Shown here: piece after piece, positions 1-9,783 of the stretch
Position numbering within the stretch: position 1 is the stretch's first letter
Layout: every line of letters begins with the position of its first letter
Source: Planctomycetes bacterium B3_Pla
Lineage (GTDB): Bacteria; Planctomycetota; Phycisphaerae; Sedimentisphaerales; Anaerobacaceae
DNA length: 64,000 nt
Direction: 5' to 3'
NCBI GenBank assembly: GCA_005223045.1
Contig: NJBM01000003.1
Span: 361,432 to 425,431 of the forward strand
Notes under the pieces: generated by a model
What the model saw: the letters and a program-made list of their open reading frames with translations, nothing else
Databases searched by the model: none
What the model was told of the DNA's origin: nothing
Position numbers and translations under genes: made by a program

Positions 1-1467
1 ACGCTGATGACCAACTATATGAAGTACCTGACAACCGTCCCCGAAGAAAAGTTCTTAGTCGGTTACTGGCCTAAAATGCGCGGGGGTGATTTGCTTTACA
101 GCGTATATTGGCTGTACAATCGGACCGGCGACAAATTCCTGTTGGAGCTTGCCAAAAAGGTCCACCGACGCACGGCTGAGTGGCAAAACGACGTCATTAA
201 CTGGCACAACGTCAATATGTCGCAGGGCTTCGGCCAGCCCGCTACGTTTTACATGCAATCGAAGGATCTCGATCATTTGCACGCCGCCGAGCGCAACTGG
301 CGCAAGATCCGCGACATGTACGGCCAGGTCCCCGGCGGTATGTTCGGCGGCGATGAGAACTGCCGGCCTGGCTTTACGGGGCCACGCCAGGCGGTGGAGA
401 CCTGCGGCATGGTCGAGATGATGCTCTCGCATGAGATTCTGCTCACAATCAACGGCGACGGCAAGTGGGCCGACCGCTGCGAGGACGTTGCGTTCAACTC
501 GCTGCCGGCGGCGTTTACGTCCGACCTAAAAGCGCTGCATTATCTCACATCGCCGAACATGATTCTCTGCGACCGGCACAACAAGTCGCCCGGCCTGCAA
601 AACGGCGGCCCCATGCTGCACTTCAATCCGCACATTCACCGCTGCTGCCAGCACAACACCGGACACGGCTGGCCCTATTACACCGAGCATCTGTGGCTGG
701 CGACGCCGGGTAATGGATTAGCCGCCGTAATGTACGCTCCATCCAGGGTGATCGCGAAGGTCGGCGGCGGCACAAAAATTTCGATTCTCCAGGAAACGAT
801 GTATCCGTTCGACGAGAACATCCACCTGACAGTCACCGCGAGCAGGCCGGTCAGTTTCCCGCTGTATCTGCGCGTGCCCGGCTGGTGCGAAAACCCAGGG
901 TTGAAAATCAACGGCAAAGACGTATCCGCGAAAGCCGGACCACGGCAGTACATTATCATCGACCGCAAATGGACCGACGGCGACAAGGTCGATCTTAATC
1001 TGCCGATGAAAATCACACTTAGAAAATGGACGCAGAACAACAACAGCGTCTCGGTGGACCGCGGGCCTCTTACGTACTCGCTAAAGATCGGCGAAAAATA
1101 CGTCCGGGAAGGCGGCACCGACAAATGGCCCGCATGGGAAATACATCCGACTACAGCCTGGAATTACGGGTTGGTGTTGAACGAAAACAAGCCCGCCTCA
1201 TCGTTTCGCGTGGTGCGAAAGAGTTGGCCCGGCGACAATCAGCCTTTCAAAGCTGATGCCGCCCCAATCGAGCTGCGCGCCAGGGCGAAGAAAATTCCGG
1301 CGTGGCAAAAAGATCATTTGGGATTAGTCGGCAAACTCCAGCCAAGTCCGGTCAAATCCGACGAGCCGACAGAGAACGTCACCCTCATCCCGATGGGATG
1401 CGCCCGCCTGCGAATTTCAGCGTTCCCGAATATCGGATCCGGACCGGACGCCCATGAGTGGAAGTAG
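1..1467 (+). CDS. GH127-family beta-L-arabinofuranosidase (DUF1680), 5' end missing
   Basis: This is the C-terminal part of a glycoside hydrolase family 127 protein, which removes terminal beta-L-arabinofuranose from plant-type glycans. The frame is open to the window edge, so the N-terminus lies outside; numbering here is from the Met at position 7. The family's zinc site is visible: Glu131-Thr-Cys133 and the Cys213-Cys214 pair in HRCC, which in characterised GH127 enzymes hold zinc and supply the cysteine nucleophile. Glu117 in GGDENC is a candidate acid/base. A beta-sandwich tail follows from about residue 240. Nothing seen suggests inactivation. The next gene on the same strand also encodes an extracellular carbohydrate-type protein. 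Confidence 0.9.
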   Translation, partial: TLMTNYMKYLTTVPEEKFLVGYWPKMRGGDLLYSVYWLYNRTGDKFLLELAKKVHRRTAEWQNDVINWHNVNMSQGFGQPATFYMQSKDLDHLHAAERNWRKIRDMYGQVPGGMFGGDENCRPGFTGPRQAVETCGMVEMMLSHEILLTINGDGKWADRCEDVAFNSLPAAFTSDLKALHYLTSPNMILCDRHNKSPGLQNGGPMLHFNPHIHRCCQHNTGHGWPYYTEHLWLATPGNGLAAVMYAPSRVIAKVGGGTKISILQETMYPFDENIHLTVTASRPVSFPLYLRVPGWCENPGLKINGKDVSAKAGPRQYIIIDRKWTDGDKVDLNLPMKITLRKWTQNNNSVSVDRGPLTYSLKIGEKYVREGGTDKWPAWEIHPTTAWNYGLVLNENKPASSFRVVRKSWPGDNQPFKADAAPIELRARAKKIPAWQKDHLGLVGKLQPSPVKSDEPTENVTLIPMGCARLRISAFPNIGSGPDAHEWK

Positions 1468-1482
1468 CCATCCAAGGCATCC

Positions 1483-1603
1483 GCACTGCGACTGGAAGCG
1501 CAGTTGCATCCGAGCTTCTCGGGCGGCATCCTCAGAATGGCGCATTGACCCTGGCGAAGAATAATAGCATAATGGTCTTTCGCTGAATCAGCAAAATGAG
1601 TGG
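1483..1603 (+). repeat. Diverged intergenic repeat, copy 1
   Basis: About 120 bases match a second copy at 3865-3991. Shared blocks are the GCnCTGCG start, CAGTTGCA, a TTTTCCGGCGGCATTC-like core, a TTGAC tract, AATAGCATA and a CAAAATGA end. This copy fills the gap between the GH127 gene and the beta-helix gene. The TTGACC / CATAAT pair inside it, 17 bases apart, could be the promoter of the downstream gene. Copies differ by small indels and no reading frame is conserved. Confidence 0.55.
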
Positions 1604-3735
1604 ATAGATTCATCGTGAATGACAAATATCGTATCCTGATTATTCTTATTCTGCTTTGCTTTTGTTTGATATTGCCACAATCCTCATCTCGGGCCGCAAC
1701 CTATTATGTTGACGCCGACCATCGTGCTGCCAGTGACACGAATCCCGGAACAGAAGCCCAACCCTGGAAGACCATTGCTAAAGCCACGCCGCTGCTGCAA
1801 CCAGGCGATACCCTGTTCATCAAAGAAGGGATCTATAGAGAGAGCATCCTTTTGACGAAAAGTGGCACACCGACCAGCCCGATAACGATTGCAGCTTATC
1901 CCGGACATGAAGGTAAGGTGATAATCAACGCGGCCGAACCCATCATGCGATGGCGCAAGTGTACCGGCCCCGATGAATGTGCCGGGAATCCATTCTGGGA
2001 GCATATCTACGTAACGGACGTGGGGGCCAAGGTGCAATCCCACCCCGACAAAGCATTTGCCATCAGACAGGTCTTTCAGAATGGGGAGCGACTCAAGCGT
2101 TCTCGATATCCGAATGCCGGATGGAGCTATCCAACGACTATTAAGAACCCCAAGAAAACGTTTTCCGACAGCTCTCTGTCCAAGCCCGACAAATATTTTA
2201 CCGGTTCGGTATGCCACGTGAAGACCGCCGTATGGCATCTCGACCAGATCCCCATTACGGACTTTTCCCGAGGCACAGTGACCCTGGCAAGGAGCCCTCG
2301 ATTTAACATATCGATGCAATTCGGATACTACATTACCAGTATTGTCGGCGAGATTAACGAGGAAGGCGAATGGGCATACGATCCGGCCCAGAAGAAGCTC
2401 TTCCTGTGGCCCAAAGGCGACGTTGCACAGAATGTCGAGTTCACGTATCGGGAGTACTGTCTCTACACCCATGCAAACACTTCGTGGAATATCGTGCGCG
2501 GGCTGGCAATGCACAACGCATACAGGTATGGCGTCTGGTTGTACCATGCGAATGATATGACAATCGAGAACAATACCATTGAGCATACCTTCACTTTTGG
2601 CATCTATCTGCAGACGACCGGCGGAGTTTGCAACAACAATCGGATCCTCAACAATACGGTCAAGCACTCCTGTTTTCGTGGTATCAGCGTCGGGGGAGAC
2701 GCCTCCCATTGCCGCGTCGAGGGCAACTACGTCTATGCCACGGGAGCGGAGCATTACGGCGAGGATCTGATGCATGGTCCGAGCCACGCTGTGTACATCG
2801 CCGGCCCGTTCGCACGAGTGTACAACAACAGGATCGACCGCGCCGGCTACACGGGCCTCTACATAGAGGAGCGCGGGCTTGGCCGTGAAGTGTGCTACAA
2901 CTATATCACGAACATCGGTCTGGCGTTATCCGACGGAGGCGGTATCTATACGGCCAGCTTCTGTGATAAACCTGAGCAAGACCACATCCACCACAACATT
3001 ATTGAAGACGCAATTGGATGCTTATCGATGATTCGGCGTTGCGACAAAGGACTGCCCGTGACCATAGAGAAATATTCCGGCGACACGCCCGGCATCTACG
3101 TGGATGAAGAAGGCAATAAACGAATCATCGAGCACAATACCGTCATCAACTCTCACATGGCGGGTATCTTCTTCCACTGGGCGCCATCGAATGTCGTAAG
3201 GAAGAACACCTTGTACGGCAATAGAAAGTGCCAAATCTATTTAAGCGGTAAGAATAGCGCCAGAAAAATCCTCGAAAATGATGAGCTTTTCCAGAACATC
3301 CTATTCGCAACCGACGCAAAACAGAAGACGCTTCTCATAGCAATCAATTACGATAACGTGCATTTCGGCCAATCAAATGAAAATTATCTTTATAATCCCT
3401 ATGATCCTAAGCATGTGTTTGTGAGTCGTTACGTCGGAAGAAGAATTCTCCGCGAGAATTTAACCCTGAGCCAATGGCGTGCGTTATCAGGTTATGATGG
3501 AGACTCGAAAGAATTCTCCTATATAGATCAATTCGATGATGTCACTATAGATCAGCCAAAAAAGTCGCGGATTATCTCTAATCCGTCGTTGGATGTGGTC
3601 ATCATTGATCTGGGATCGGAAAAATATTGCGACGTGCAAGGTAACAAAATATATGGGAGCATTAGTTTGCGGCCCTTCGAATCAATAATTCTCATATCAT
3701 CCGATTTTGAAATCCCGAATCCTCTTTCTCAATAA
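1600..3735 (+). CDS. Secreted right-handed parallel beta-helix protein
   Basis: The product has a signal peptide (hydrophobic core about residues 10-28, ending SSSRAA) and then the YYVDADHRAASDTNPGTEAQPWKTI motif region (residues 34-58), typical of pectate-lyase-like beta-helix proteins of the DUF1565 type. The body (about 270-560) is full of short Asn-rich turns such as NNTIEHT, NNRILNNT and YNNRID, the signature of parallel beta-helix coils. Such proteins are usually polysaccharide lyases, glycosidases or surface binders; no specific catalytic set could be assigned. The start used is GTG at 1600; GTG at 1615 is an alternative and neither has a clear Shine-Dalgarno site. An intrinsic terminator overlaps the stop codon. 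Confidence 0.8.
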   Translation: MDRFIVNDKYRILIILILLCFCLILPQSSSRAATYYVDADHRAASDTNPGTEAQPWKTIAKATPLLQPGDTLFIKEGIYRESILLTKSGTPTSPITIAAYPGHEGKVIINAAEPIMRWRKCTGPDECAGNPFWEHIYVTDVGAKVQSHPDKAFAIRQVFQNGERLKRSRYPNAGWSYPTTIKNPKKTFSDSSLSKPDKYFTGSVCHVKTAVWHLDQIPITDFSRGTVTLARSPRFNISMQFGYYITSIVGEINEEGEWAYDPAQKKLFLWPKGDVAQNVEFTYREYCLYTHANTSWNIVRGLAMHNAYRYGVWLYHANDMTIENNTIEHTFTFGIYLQTTGGVCNNNRILNNTVKHSCFRGISVGGDASHCRVEGNYVYATGAEHYGEDLMHGPSHAVYIAGPFARVYNNRIDRAGYTGLYIEERGLGREVCYNYITNIGLALSDGGGIYTASFCDKPEQDHIHHNIIEDAIGCLSMIRRCDKGLPVTIEKYSGDTPGIYVDEEGNKRIIEHNTVINSHMAGIFFHWAPSNVVRKNTLYGNRKCQIYLSGKNSARKILENDELFQNILFATDAKQKTLLIAINYDNVHFGQSNENYLYNPYDPKHVFVSRYVGRRILRENLTLSQWRALSGYDGDSKEFSYIDQFDDVTIDQPKKSRIISNPSLDVVIIDLGSEKYCDVQGNKIYGSISLRPFESIILISSDFEIPNPLSQ

Positions 3736-3765
3736 AAACGGTACAGTTCGATAGCGACCGTTTTT
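3734..3765 (+). terminator. Rho-independent terminator of the beta-helix gene
   Basis: AAAAACGGT (3734-3742) pairs perfectly with ACCGTTTTT (3757-3765) across a 14-base loop. The stem's own A and T ends supply the U tract. It overlaps the TAA stop of the preceding gene. Confidence 0.75.
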
Positions 3766-3864
3766 GGAAATAAACCGAGTTTGGGATTCTAATCTTCATT
3801 TCTTGTATTATAAGAACTTTTTACACGCAAGCGTTGAACGGAGTCACTTAGGAAGCACACAATG

Positions 3865-3991
3865 GCGCTGCGTCTTGAGGTGCAGTTGCAATCTGAACTT
3901 TTCCGGCGGCATTCTGGAATGGCTGGTTGACATACGTGTGCGGGAACAATAGCATATTGTTTTTTTGCCGGACTACTCAAAATGACTGAGT
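3865..3991 (+). repeat. Diverged intergenic repeat, copy 2
   Basis: Second copy of the element at 1483-1603. It contains a good promoter-like pair, TTGACA (about 3928) and TAGCAT 17 bases later. The rest of the 3766-4128 gap, upstream of malate dehydrogenase, holds no gene that could be supported; a short stretch near 4000-4050 is rich in CCTGC/GCAGG-type inverted words. Confidence 0.55.
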
Positions 3992-4128
3992 CGTGCCGTC
4001 ATTCCTGCACCTGCCTTAGCAGGTGTCAACTTGTCGCGGCGCCTCAAGTATGAGGAATTCCTGCTGCGGACTGTCGGCTCAGGGAAAAACAGGAAGAAGA
4101 CTAAACGTATTTGATTGGAAGAAATCTC

Positions 4129-5061
4129 ATGGCAAGGAATAAAATCACAATAGTCGGCGCCGGCAACGTCGGCGCAACCACGGCCCACATCGCGGCAACG
4201 AGACAGCTCGGCAATATCGTTCTAATCGATATAGTTGAAGGCCTGGCCGAAGGCAAGGCCCTTGATATCGCCGAGGCGGCCCCGGTTCAGCTTTATGACT
4301 GCGACGTGGTCGGTACTCTCGATTGGGAGAAAACAGCTGACAGCGATATCGTTATCATCACAAGCGGGCTGCCTCGCAAGCCGGGCATGAGCAGGGACGA
4401 CCTGCTGGCCAAGAACGCCGGGATCGTCGTAAATGTCAGCGAAAAAGCTGCGAAACACTCGCCGGATAGTGTCGTCATTGTTGTATGCAATCCGCTTGAC
4501 GCGATGGTTTATGCCGCCGCCAAGACTACTGGCTTCGCCAGGAATAGGATCATAGGAATGGCCGGTGCCCTGGATTCGGCACGTTTTAGCGCCTTTATAG
4601 CCGCCGAGCTTGGCGTAAGCGTCGAGGAAATAAAGTGCGTGCTAATGGGCGGACACGGCGACGACATGGTGCCTTTGCCCAGATTCACATCGGTCAGTGG
4701 AATACCATTGACCGAACTGCTCGATGAAGACAAGATCGCCGAACTGATTGAACGGACCCGAAAAGGCGGTATAGAAGTGGTGAACCTGTTGGGCTACAGC
4801 GCCTATTATGCCCCAGCCGCCGGGGCGGCCAGGATGGCCGAGGCAATACTCAAAGACAAGAAAACCGTAATGTCCTGCTGTGCTTATTGTGACAGCGAGT
4901 ACGGCGTGGGGGGATACTTCGTCGGAGTCCCTGTCATCCTCGGCAAAAACGGCGTTGAAAAGGTTATTACGCTCGATTTGAACAAGTCCGAACGAGCGCA
5001 GCTCGAGAAATCCGTCAATCACGTCAAGCAGCTCGCCGCAAAGGTTGACCAATTGCTGTAA
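4129..5061 (+). CDS. mdh: Malate dehydrogenase (NAD-dependent, LDH-like type)
   Basis: Oxidises malate to oxaloacetate with NAD in the cytoplasm. The 310-residue product has the dinucleotide motif V9-GAGNVG15, Asp34 that selects NAD over NADP, the malate-specific loop LPRKPGMSR with Arg83 and Arg89, and Asp149, Arg152 and His176 in MGGHGD as the active-site relay. The length fits the tetrameric [LDH-like] MDH group. An in-frame TTG lies 18 bases further up, but GGAAGAA placed six bases before ATG 4129 decides the start. The V-ATPase operon follows after 95 bases on the same strand; the two may share a transcript, but this is not shown. Confidence 0.95.
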   Translation: MARNKITIVGAGNVGATTAHIAATRQLGNIVLIDIVEGLAEGKALDIAEAAPVQLYDCDVVGTLDWEKTADSDIVIITSGLPRKPGMSRDDLLAKNAGIVVNVSEKAAKHSPDSVVIVVCNPLDAMVYAAAKTTGFARNRIIGMAGALDSARFSAFIAAELGVSVEEIKCVLMGGHGDDMVPLPRFTSVSGIPLTELLDEDKIAELIERTRKGGIEVVNLLGYSAYYAPAAGAARMAEAILKDKKTVMSCCAYCDSEYGVGGYFVGVPVILGKNGVEKVITLDLNKSERAQLEKSVNHVKQLAAKVDQLL

Positions 5062-5156
5062 AGAGAAGATTTCTTTTGTTTATTTGTTGCTATCTGCCTG
5101 ATAATGCTGTAATTTGTCCGCCATCAGTGGTGAGAGTTCGAATAAAAAGGACGTAA

Positions 5157-5462
5157 ATGGAACTGATAAAGAAAATAAAGCAAGCCGAAACTCAGGCACA
5201 AGAGATTATCGAGCAGGCCAAAGCCAAGGCTGCCGGGCAGGCCGAACAGGGCAGAGAAAATCGCCGCCGGGCCCTGGCGGAGGCCGAACAGCAGAGGAAG
5301 CAGGCAACGCAGGCTGCCGTATCTGCCGCTCAATCGCAGGGGCGGGCGGAGGTTAAGGACCTCAAGAAACAAGCCGAACAGAAACGCCATGAATTGCGCG
5401 ATAAAACCGATAGTAAGGTGGCCGCAGTGGCTACGAGAGTAATGGGTTACTTGAGAGGCTAA
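5157..5462 (+). CDS. ntpF: V-type ATPase subunit H/G (NtpF-like peripheral stalk)
   Basis: A 101-residue, almost entirely helical and charged protein with Ala/Glu/Gln/Lys heptads from residue 5 to 90. This is the expected form of the G-type (archaeal AhaH, bacterial NtpF) stalk subunit that pairs with subunit E to hold the catalytic head still. It is the first gene of the nine-gene ATPase operon, preceded by AAGGACGTAA, and ends two bases before subunit I begins. The identification rests on position and coiled-coil character, because the family has little sequence conservation. Confidence 0.85.
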   Translation: MELIKKIKQAETQAQEIIEQAKAKAAGQAEQGRENRRRALAEAEQQRKQATQAAVSAAQSQGRAEVKDLKKQAEQKRHELRDKTDSKVAAVATRVMGYLRG

Positions 5463-5464
5463 GA

Positions 5465-7432
5465 ATGGCCATTGCGCAAATGGCAAAAATCATTATCGTC
5501 AGTCATCGCACCCAGGCTTCGGAGCTTCTGGAGGCGTTACAGCAAGAAGGCATTTGCCACATACTCAATCCCGAGGAAACAACAGTCGGCAGAGATTTTC
5601 CCGAGCTTGCAGGCCCGGCTGAACGACCCAGAGATATCGAAGGGCTGCTTACTCGCCTGGAAAAGAGCATATCCTTTCTCAAGGGCTATGCTCCGGCACA
5701 GAAAGGACTTACCGCAGCTCTCGCCCCGCGCACCGTCGTCGACAAGCAATCGTACGACCAGGTCGTTTCCGACCGGCAGGCGCTTAGAATCGCCGATCAG
5801 TGCGAGCAGATCGAAACATCGATAGAGAAAACAAACGGCGAAATCGAACACATCGAGGACATGCTGGAAATACTCGCCCCCTGGGCTTCTCTCGAAACGC
5901 GGGTGGAAGAAATCGGCCCGCTCAAGCAGACCATGTGCTGGGCCGGCTTGATCTCCAGCCAGCAGTTGGAGCAGACGCAGGAGAGACTAAGCGAGCTTGG
6001 CGCCGCTATGCAACAAGTCGGCGCCACTTCCAACAGGTCCGCCTGTCTTGTAGTTTCCCTGACCGAGAATACGGACAAAGTCCAGAAGCTGCTGCGGTCG
6101 GCCGAGTTCGAGCATGTAAACTTCGAGCCGATGAGAGGGATCGTCACGGAGCTAATCAGTGAGCATCGCAAGAAGCTCCTACAGGCCAAGGGCCGCTTGC
6201 AGAGTTGCACGGAGCAGGCGTCGGAGTTGTCTGAGAATCTGCTCAATACCGAGATACTCCACGACCATTATGAAAATCTTCTAAACAGAGAGCAAGCCAA
6301 AGATGCCGCACCTGCAACCGAACATACGGTTCTGCTGGAGGGCTGGGTCAAAGATAGAGACTTTGCCCGCCTGGAAAAGATTGTGCTGAGTTTTAAGGCA
6401 TCGAGTTTACATAAAATCGAACCGGCGGAAGATGAAGATATTCCGGTTGAGATTGAAAACACAGGCGCAATAAAACCGTTCGAGGTAATAACCCGTTTAT
6501 ATGGAATGCCAAAGCATTTTGAAGTGGATCCGACGGTATTTCTTGCCCCGTTTTTTGCGCTGTTCTTCGGATTGTGCCTGACCGATGCCGGGTACGGATT
6601 GGTCATTATCGCTCTGATGATTTTCTTAATCAAAAAAATGCAGGGCGACAAAAAACTGATGTGGATGTTAGGGATTTGCTCTGGCGCAACAGTGTTGGCA
6701 GGCGCACTTACAGGCGGATGGTTCGGTGATGCAGTCCAGCAGTTCATACCTGCACTGGGAACAGCCCGAGAAAAACTGATGTGGTTCGATCCGCTCGAGA
6801 AACCGATGATTTTCTTCGGATTGTCTCTGGGGCTTGGATATTTCCAGATTATGACTGGGTTGGCGATTGCATTTATACATAACTTAAAGCAAAAGCAATA
6901 CGTTGCGGCAATATGCGACCAGTTGACCTGGCTGATTATGATTAATTCAATTGTTTTGTTCCTTGCGAGTAAGTTTAATGCAGTTTCGGTCGAAGTTGGT
7001 CAATTCTTCGGCAACCTGGCGCTTATCCCCGCAGTTACTATTTTGTTGTTCAGCCAGCGAGAGGGCGGCTGGGGCGGCCGGATAGGTATGGGAGTGTACA
7101 ATTTGTTCAGCACAATATTCTTTATGGGCGACGTCCTGAGTTACTTAAGATTGATGGCGCTAGGCATGGTTACCGCAGGTCTGGCAATGGCAATAAATAT
7201 TATTGCAAAAATAGCAGGCGAGATACCTTACGGCATAGGTATTGTGGTCATGGTATTAGTGCTTGTCGGAGGACACGGATTTAACATCGCAATAAATGCA
7301 TTAGGTGCGTTTGTTCATACTTTGAGACTGCAATATGTAGAGTTTTTCCCCAAGTTCATTGTCGGCGGCGGCAAATCATTTGAGCCGCTGAGCAAGGAAT
7401 ATAAACACATTTATATCAAAAAAGAAGTCTAA
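5465..7432 (+). CDS. ntpI: V-type ATP synthase subunit I (a-subunit of the membrane rotor-stator)
   Basis: Forms the ion half-channels against the K ring. Residues 1 to about 335 are a cytosolic, coiled-coil-rich domain that binds the stalk. From about 350 (FLAPFFALFFGLCLTDAGYG) onward come seven or eight membrane spans. The essential arginine is Arg562 in MGDVLSYLRLMALGM, a highly conserved signature of the family. At 655 residues it is the usual length. GAGAGG before ATG 5465 supports the start, three bases after the preceding stop. Confidence 0.95.
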   Translation: MAIAQMAKIIIVSHRTQASELLEALQQEGICHILNPEETTVGRDFPELAGPAERPRDIEGLLTRLEKSISFLKGYAPAQKGLTAALAPRTVVDKQSYDQVVSDRQALRIADQCEQIETSIEKTNGEIEHIEDMLEILAPWASLETRVEEIGPLKQTMCWAGLISSQQLEQTQERLSELGAAMQQVGATSNRSACLVVSLTENTDKVQKLLRSAEFEHVNFEPMRGIVTELISEHRKKLLQAKGRLQSCTEQASELSENLLNTEILHDHYENLLNREQAKDAAPATEHTVLLEGWVKDRDFARLEKIVLSFKASSLHKIEPAEDEDIPVEIENTGAIKPFEVITRLYGMPKHFEVDPTVFLAPFFALFFGLCLTDAGYGLVIIALMIFLIKKMQGDKKLMWMLGICSGATVLAGALTGGWFGDAVQQFIPALGTAREKLMWFDPLEKPMIFFGLSLGLGYFQIMTGLAIAFIHNLKQKQYVAAICDQLTWLIMINSIVLFLASKFNAVSVEVGQFFGNLALIPAVTILLFSQREGGWGGRIGMGVYNLFSTIFFMGDVLSYLRLMALGMVTAGLAMAINIIAKIAGEIPYGIGIVVMVLVLVGGHGFNIAINALGAFVHTLRLQYVEFFPKFIVGGGKSFEPLSKEYKHIYIKKEV

Positions 7433-7445
7433 TGTTTTTTAGTAA

Positions 7446-7955
<510 letters not shown>

Positions 7956-7998
7956 TACGTCAAATTCACCATGTGCAATACATAATACGAGAGTAATT

Positions 7999-8592
7999 AT
8001 GGAAGCTGAACAGGTAGTAGAAAAGATATTGGCCGACGCCCGCGCCGAGGCTGATAAGATAACAAAGCAGGCCGATGACAGGGAAGCCGACGAGCAGGCC
8101 AAACTATCCGAACAACTGGACGAATACAAAAAACAGACAAAGATACTTGCTCAACAAGCCGGCGAAGATGAAACGTCACACATTCTCGCCGCGGCAAGAA
8201 TGGATATTGCTATGCAGCTTCTGGCGGAAAAAAGAAAGATACTCGATGAGGTCTTCGAGCAGGCGCGTAATCAACTGCGCAAGCTGCCTGACGATCAGTA
8301 TCGCAAACTCTGCATAAAACTGATGCTCGAAGAAGTCGAGACCGGCGATGAGGAGGTCGTGATTGACGCTCAGGAAAGACGCATCGATCATGAACTGATA
8401 AGAGAAATTAATCGCGAGCTGGGGCCGGGCTACAAAGGCAACCTGAGATTGTCCGACGAAAAGCAGGACATCGGAGCCGGCTTTGTCCTGAAACGCGGTA
8501 AAATAAAAACCAACGTCTCCGTTGGCGTGCTGCTGGATCAGGCGCGCAAGGAGCTGGAGATCGAATTGGCAAAAGAATTGTTCAGGGAATAA
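7999..8592 (+). CDS. ntpE: V-type ATPase subunit E (peripheral stalk)
   Basis: A 197-residue protein with a long N-terminal helix rich in Ala, Glu and Lys (residues 1-85) and a compact C-terminal domain containing ISxNxRIDHELIREINRELG-like and GAGFVLKRGKIKTNVSVG segments, the conserved end of the E subunit that contacts the catalytic head. It pairs with the first gene of the operon. GAGAG precedes the ATG. After the stop there is a 147-base gap holding mirrored short repeats before subunit C. Confidence 0.92.
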   Translation: MEAEQVVEKILADARAEADKITKQADDREADEQAKLSEQLDEYKKQTKILAQQAGEDETSHILAAARMDIAMQLLAEKRKILDEVFEQARNQLRKLPDDQYRKLCIKLMLEEVETGDEEVVIDAQERRIDHELIREINRELGPGYKGNLRLSDEKQDIGAGFVLKRGKIKTNVSVGVLLDQARKELEIELAKELFRE

Positions 8593-8600
8593 TAGAGGGA

Positions 8601-8728
8601 ATCAGGTTATCAGGAAATCAGGGTGCAGGGTATCAGGAACTCAGGAGATCAGGGAGTCAGGAATGGACAAGTGCGTCCTGATAACCTGTTAACCTGATAA
8701 CCACCACCTGATGACCTGATAACCTGAA
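8601..8728. repeat. Mirrored CAGG / CCTG short-repeat block inside the ATPase operon
   Basis: The left half (8603-8662) is a run of degenerate (A)TCAGG(A) units and the right half (8677-8728) a run of CCTGATAAC units, so the block can fold on itself. CAGGTTATCAGG at 8603-8614 is the exact reverse complement of CCTGATAACCTG at both 8677-8688 and 8715-8726. It lies between subunits E and C, where no Shine-Dalgarno site is visible for subunit C. Confidence 0.7.
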
Positions 8729-8739
8729 ACCTAATACTA

Positions 8740-9783
8740 ATGTTAGCTGAAAAACCCAGGCAAACGATTCTGGACTTTTATACATATCCGCCTATCGGCG
8801 CCGACGATTGGCGATACGCCTTTGAGACGGCACAGGTGCGTACGCTCGAGATGCAGATGCTCAGCAGGGCGGCTTTACTCGACATGGCCAACGCCGAGAC
8901 CTTCCAGCAGACCGCCGATCTGTTGAGCGGGACCGAATATGCCCTTCCGCAGGGCGGCAGAGATTTCGCCGAGGTCGAGGACATCCTCCGGCAGCGACGA
9001 GCGGCGACCCGCGATCTTTTCTCGAATCTCATCCTTGATGAGCCGCTTGTAGAGCTGTTCAGGGCGCGGGATGATTTTGCGAATCTTCGACTGGCGGTCA
9101 GGCGAACAGTGACCGAAAAGCCGGCAGGCATAGATTACAGCGATCACGGCAATGTGTCGCCCGAACTGATCGAACAGATGTTTGCCAAGGAAGGGGAGTC
9201 GATGAAACGCGAATTTCCCGATTTTGTGCAGGAGACGGTCGAGCAGGCTGTCCTTGCCTACTATCAAAAAAAAGATATTCGCCGGATCGATTATGCAATC
9301 GACCGATACCAGTCACAATACAATCTGAAAAAAGCAAGTGAGTTAAAGAGTGTTTTTCTGCTCGGACTTTTCAGGATGCAGATTGACCTGACTAACATTC
9401 GAACATTGCTAAGACTCAAATTCACCGACTCCGAACATCACAACGTTTTCCTGGAAGGCGGCTTTGTTGGTTTGGAGCTATTCGAGAACGGCCTTGAGCA
9501 CGGCTACGAAGGATTGGGGCCGTTGTTTTTCGCAACGCCCTACCACCGTATCGTTGAAACGGGCGCCCACTACCTGGCGTCGAACAAATCCTTCTTGAAG
9601 ATCGAGCAGCAGTGCGAGGAGCATTTGACCGAATTTCTGAAATCGACAGTCGGGATTACCGCCGGGCCTCAGCCGGTTATCGCATATCTGCTGATGAAGG
9701 AAAATGAAATCCGCACGGTGAGGTTGATACTTACAGCTAAGAAGAACCACCTCGATACGAAACTTATTTTGGACCGCATTTAA
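8740..9783 (+). CDS. ntpC: V-type ATPase subunit C (central-stalk socket, V0D/AC39 family)
   Basis: The funnel-shaped adaptor that couples the D/F shaft to the K ring. The 347-residue helical protein has the family's size and pattern, with LDFYTYPPIGADDWRYAFETA-like N-terminal residues and a C-terminal YLLMKENEIRTVRLILTAKKN motif, a conserved feature of AC39-type subunits. ATG 8740 follows the short-repeat block with no evident ribosome binding site, so expression may depend on RNA structure or readthrough. The stop overlaps the start of the next gene (TAATG). Confidence 0.92.
   Translation: MLAEKPRQTILDFYTYPPIGADDWRYAFETAQVRTLEMQMLSRAALLDMANAETFQQTADLLSGTEYALPQGGRDFAEVEDILRQRRAATRDLFSNLILDEPLVELFRARDDFANLRLAVRRTVTEKPAGIDYSDHGNVSPELIEQMFAKEGESMKREFPDFVQETVEQAVLAYYQKKDIRRIDYAIDRYQSQYNLKKASELKSVFLLGLFRMQIDLTNIRTLLRLKFTDSEHHNVFLEGGFVGLELFENGLEHGYEGLGPLFFATPYHRIVETGAHYLASNKSFLKIEQQCEEHLTEFLKSTVGITAGPQPVIAYLLMKENEIRTVRLILTAKKNHLDTKLILDRI

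Noticed and set aside
1684..2787. Long minus-strand frame (367 codons) inside the beta-helix gene
   Set aside because: Antisense to a well-supported secreted protein; no homology-like motifs and no ribosome site.
5114..5356. Overlapping frame at the start of the V-ATPase operon
   Set aside because: Out of frame with the stalk subunit, which has the better ribosome site and the expected coiled-coil pattern.
8601..8728. CRISPR array
   Set aside because: The repeated units are 6-12 bases, degenerate, without unique spacers of constant length, and mirrored instead of direct.
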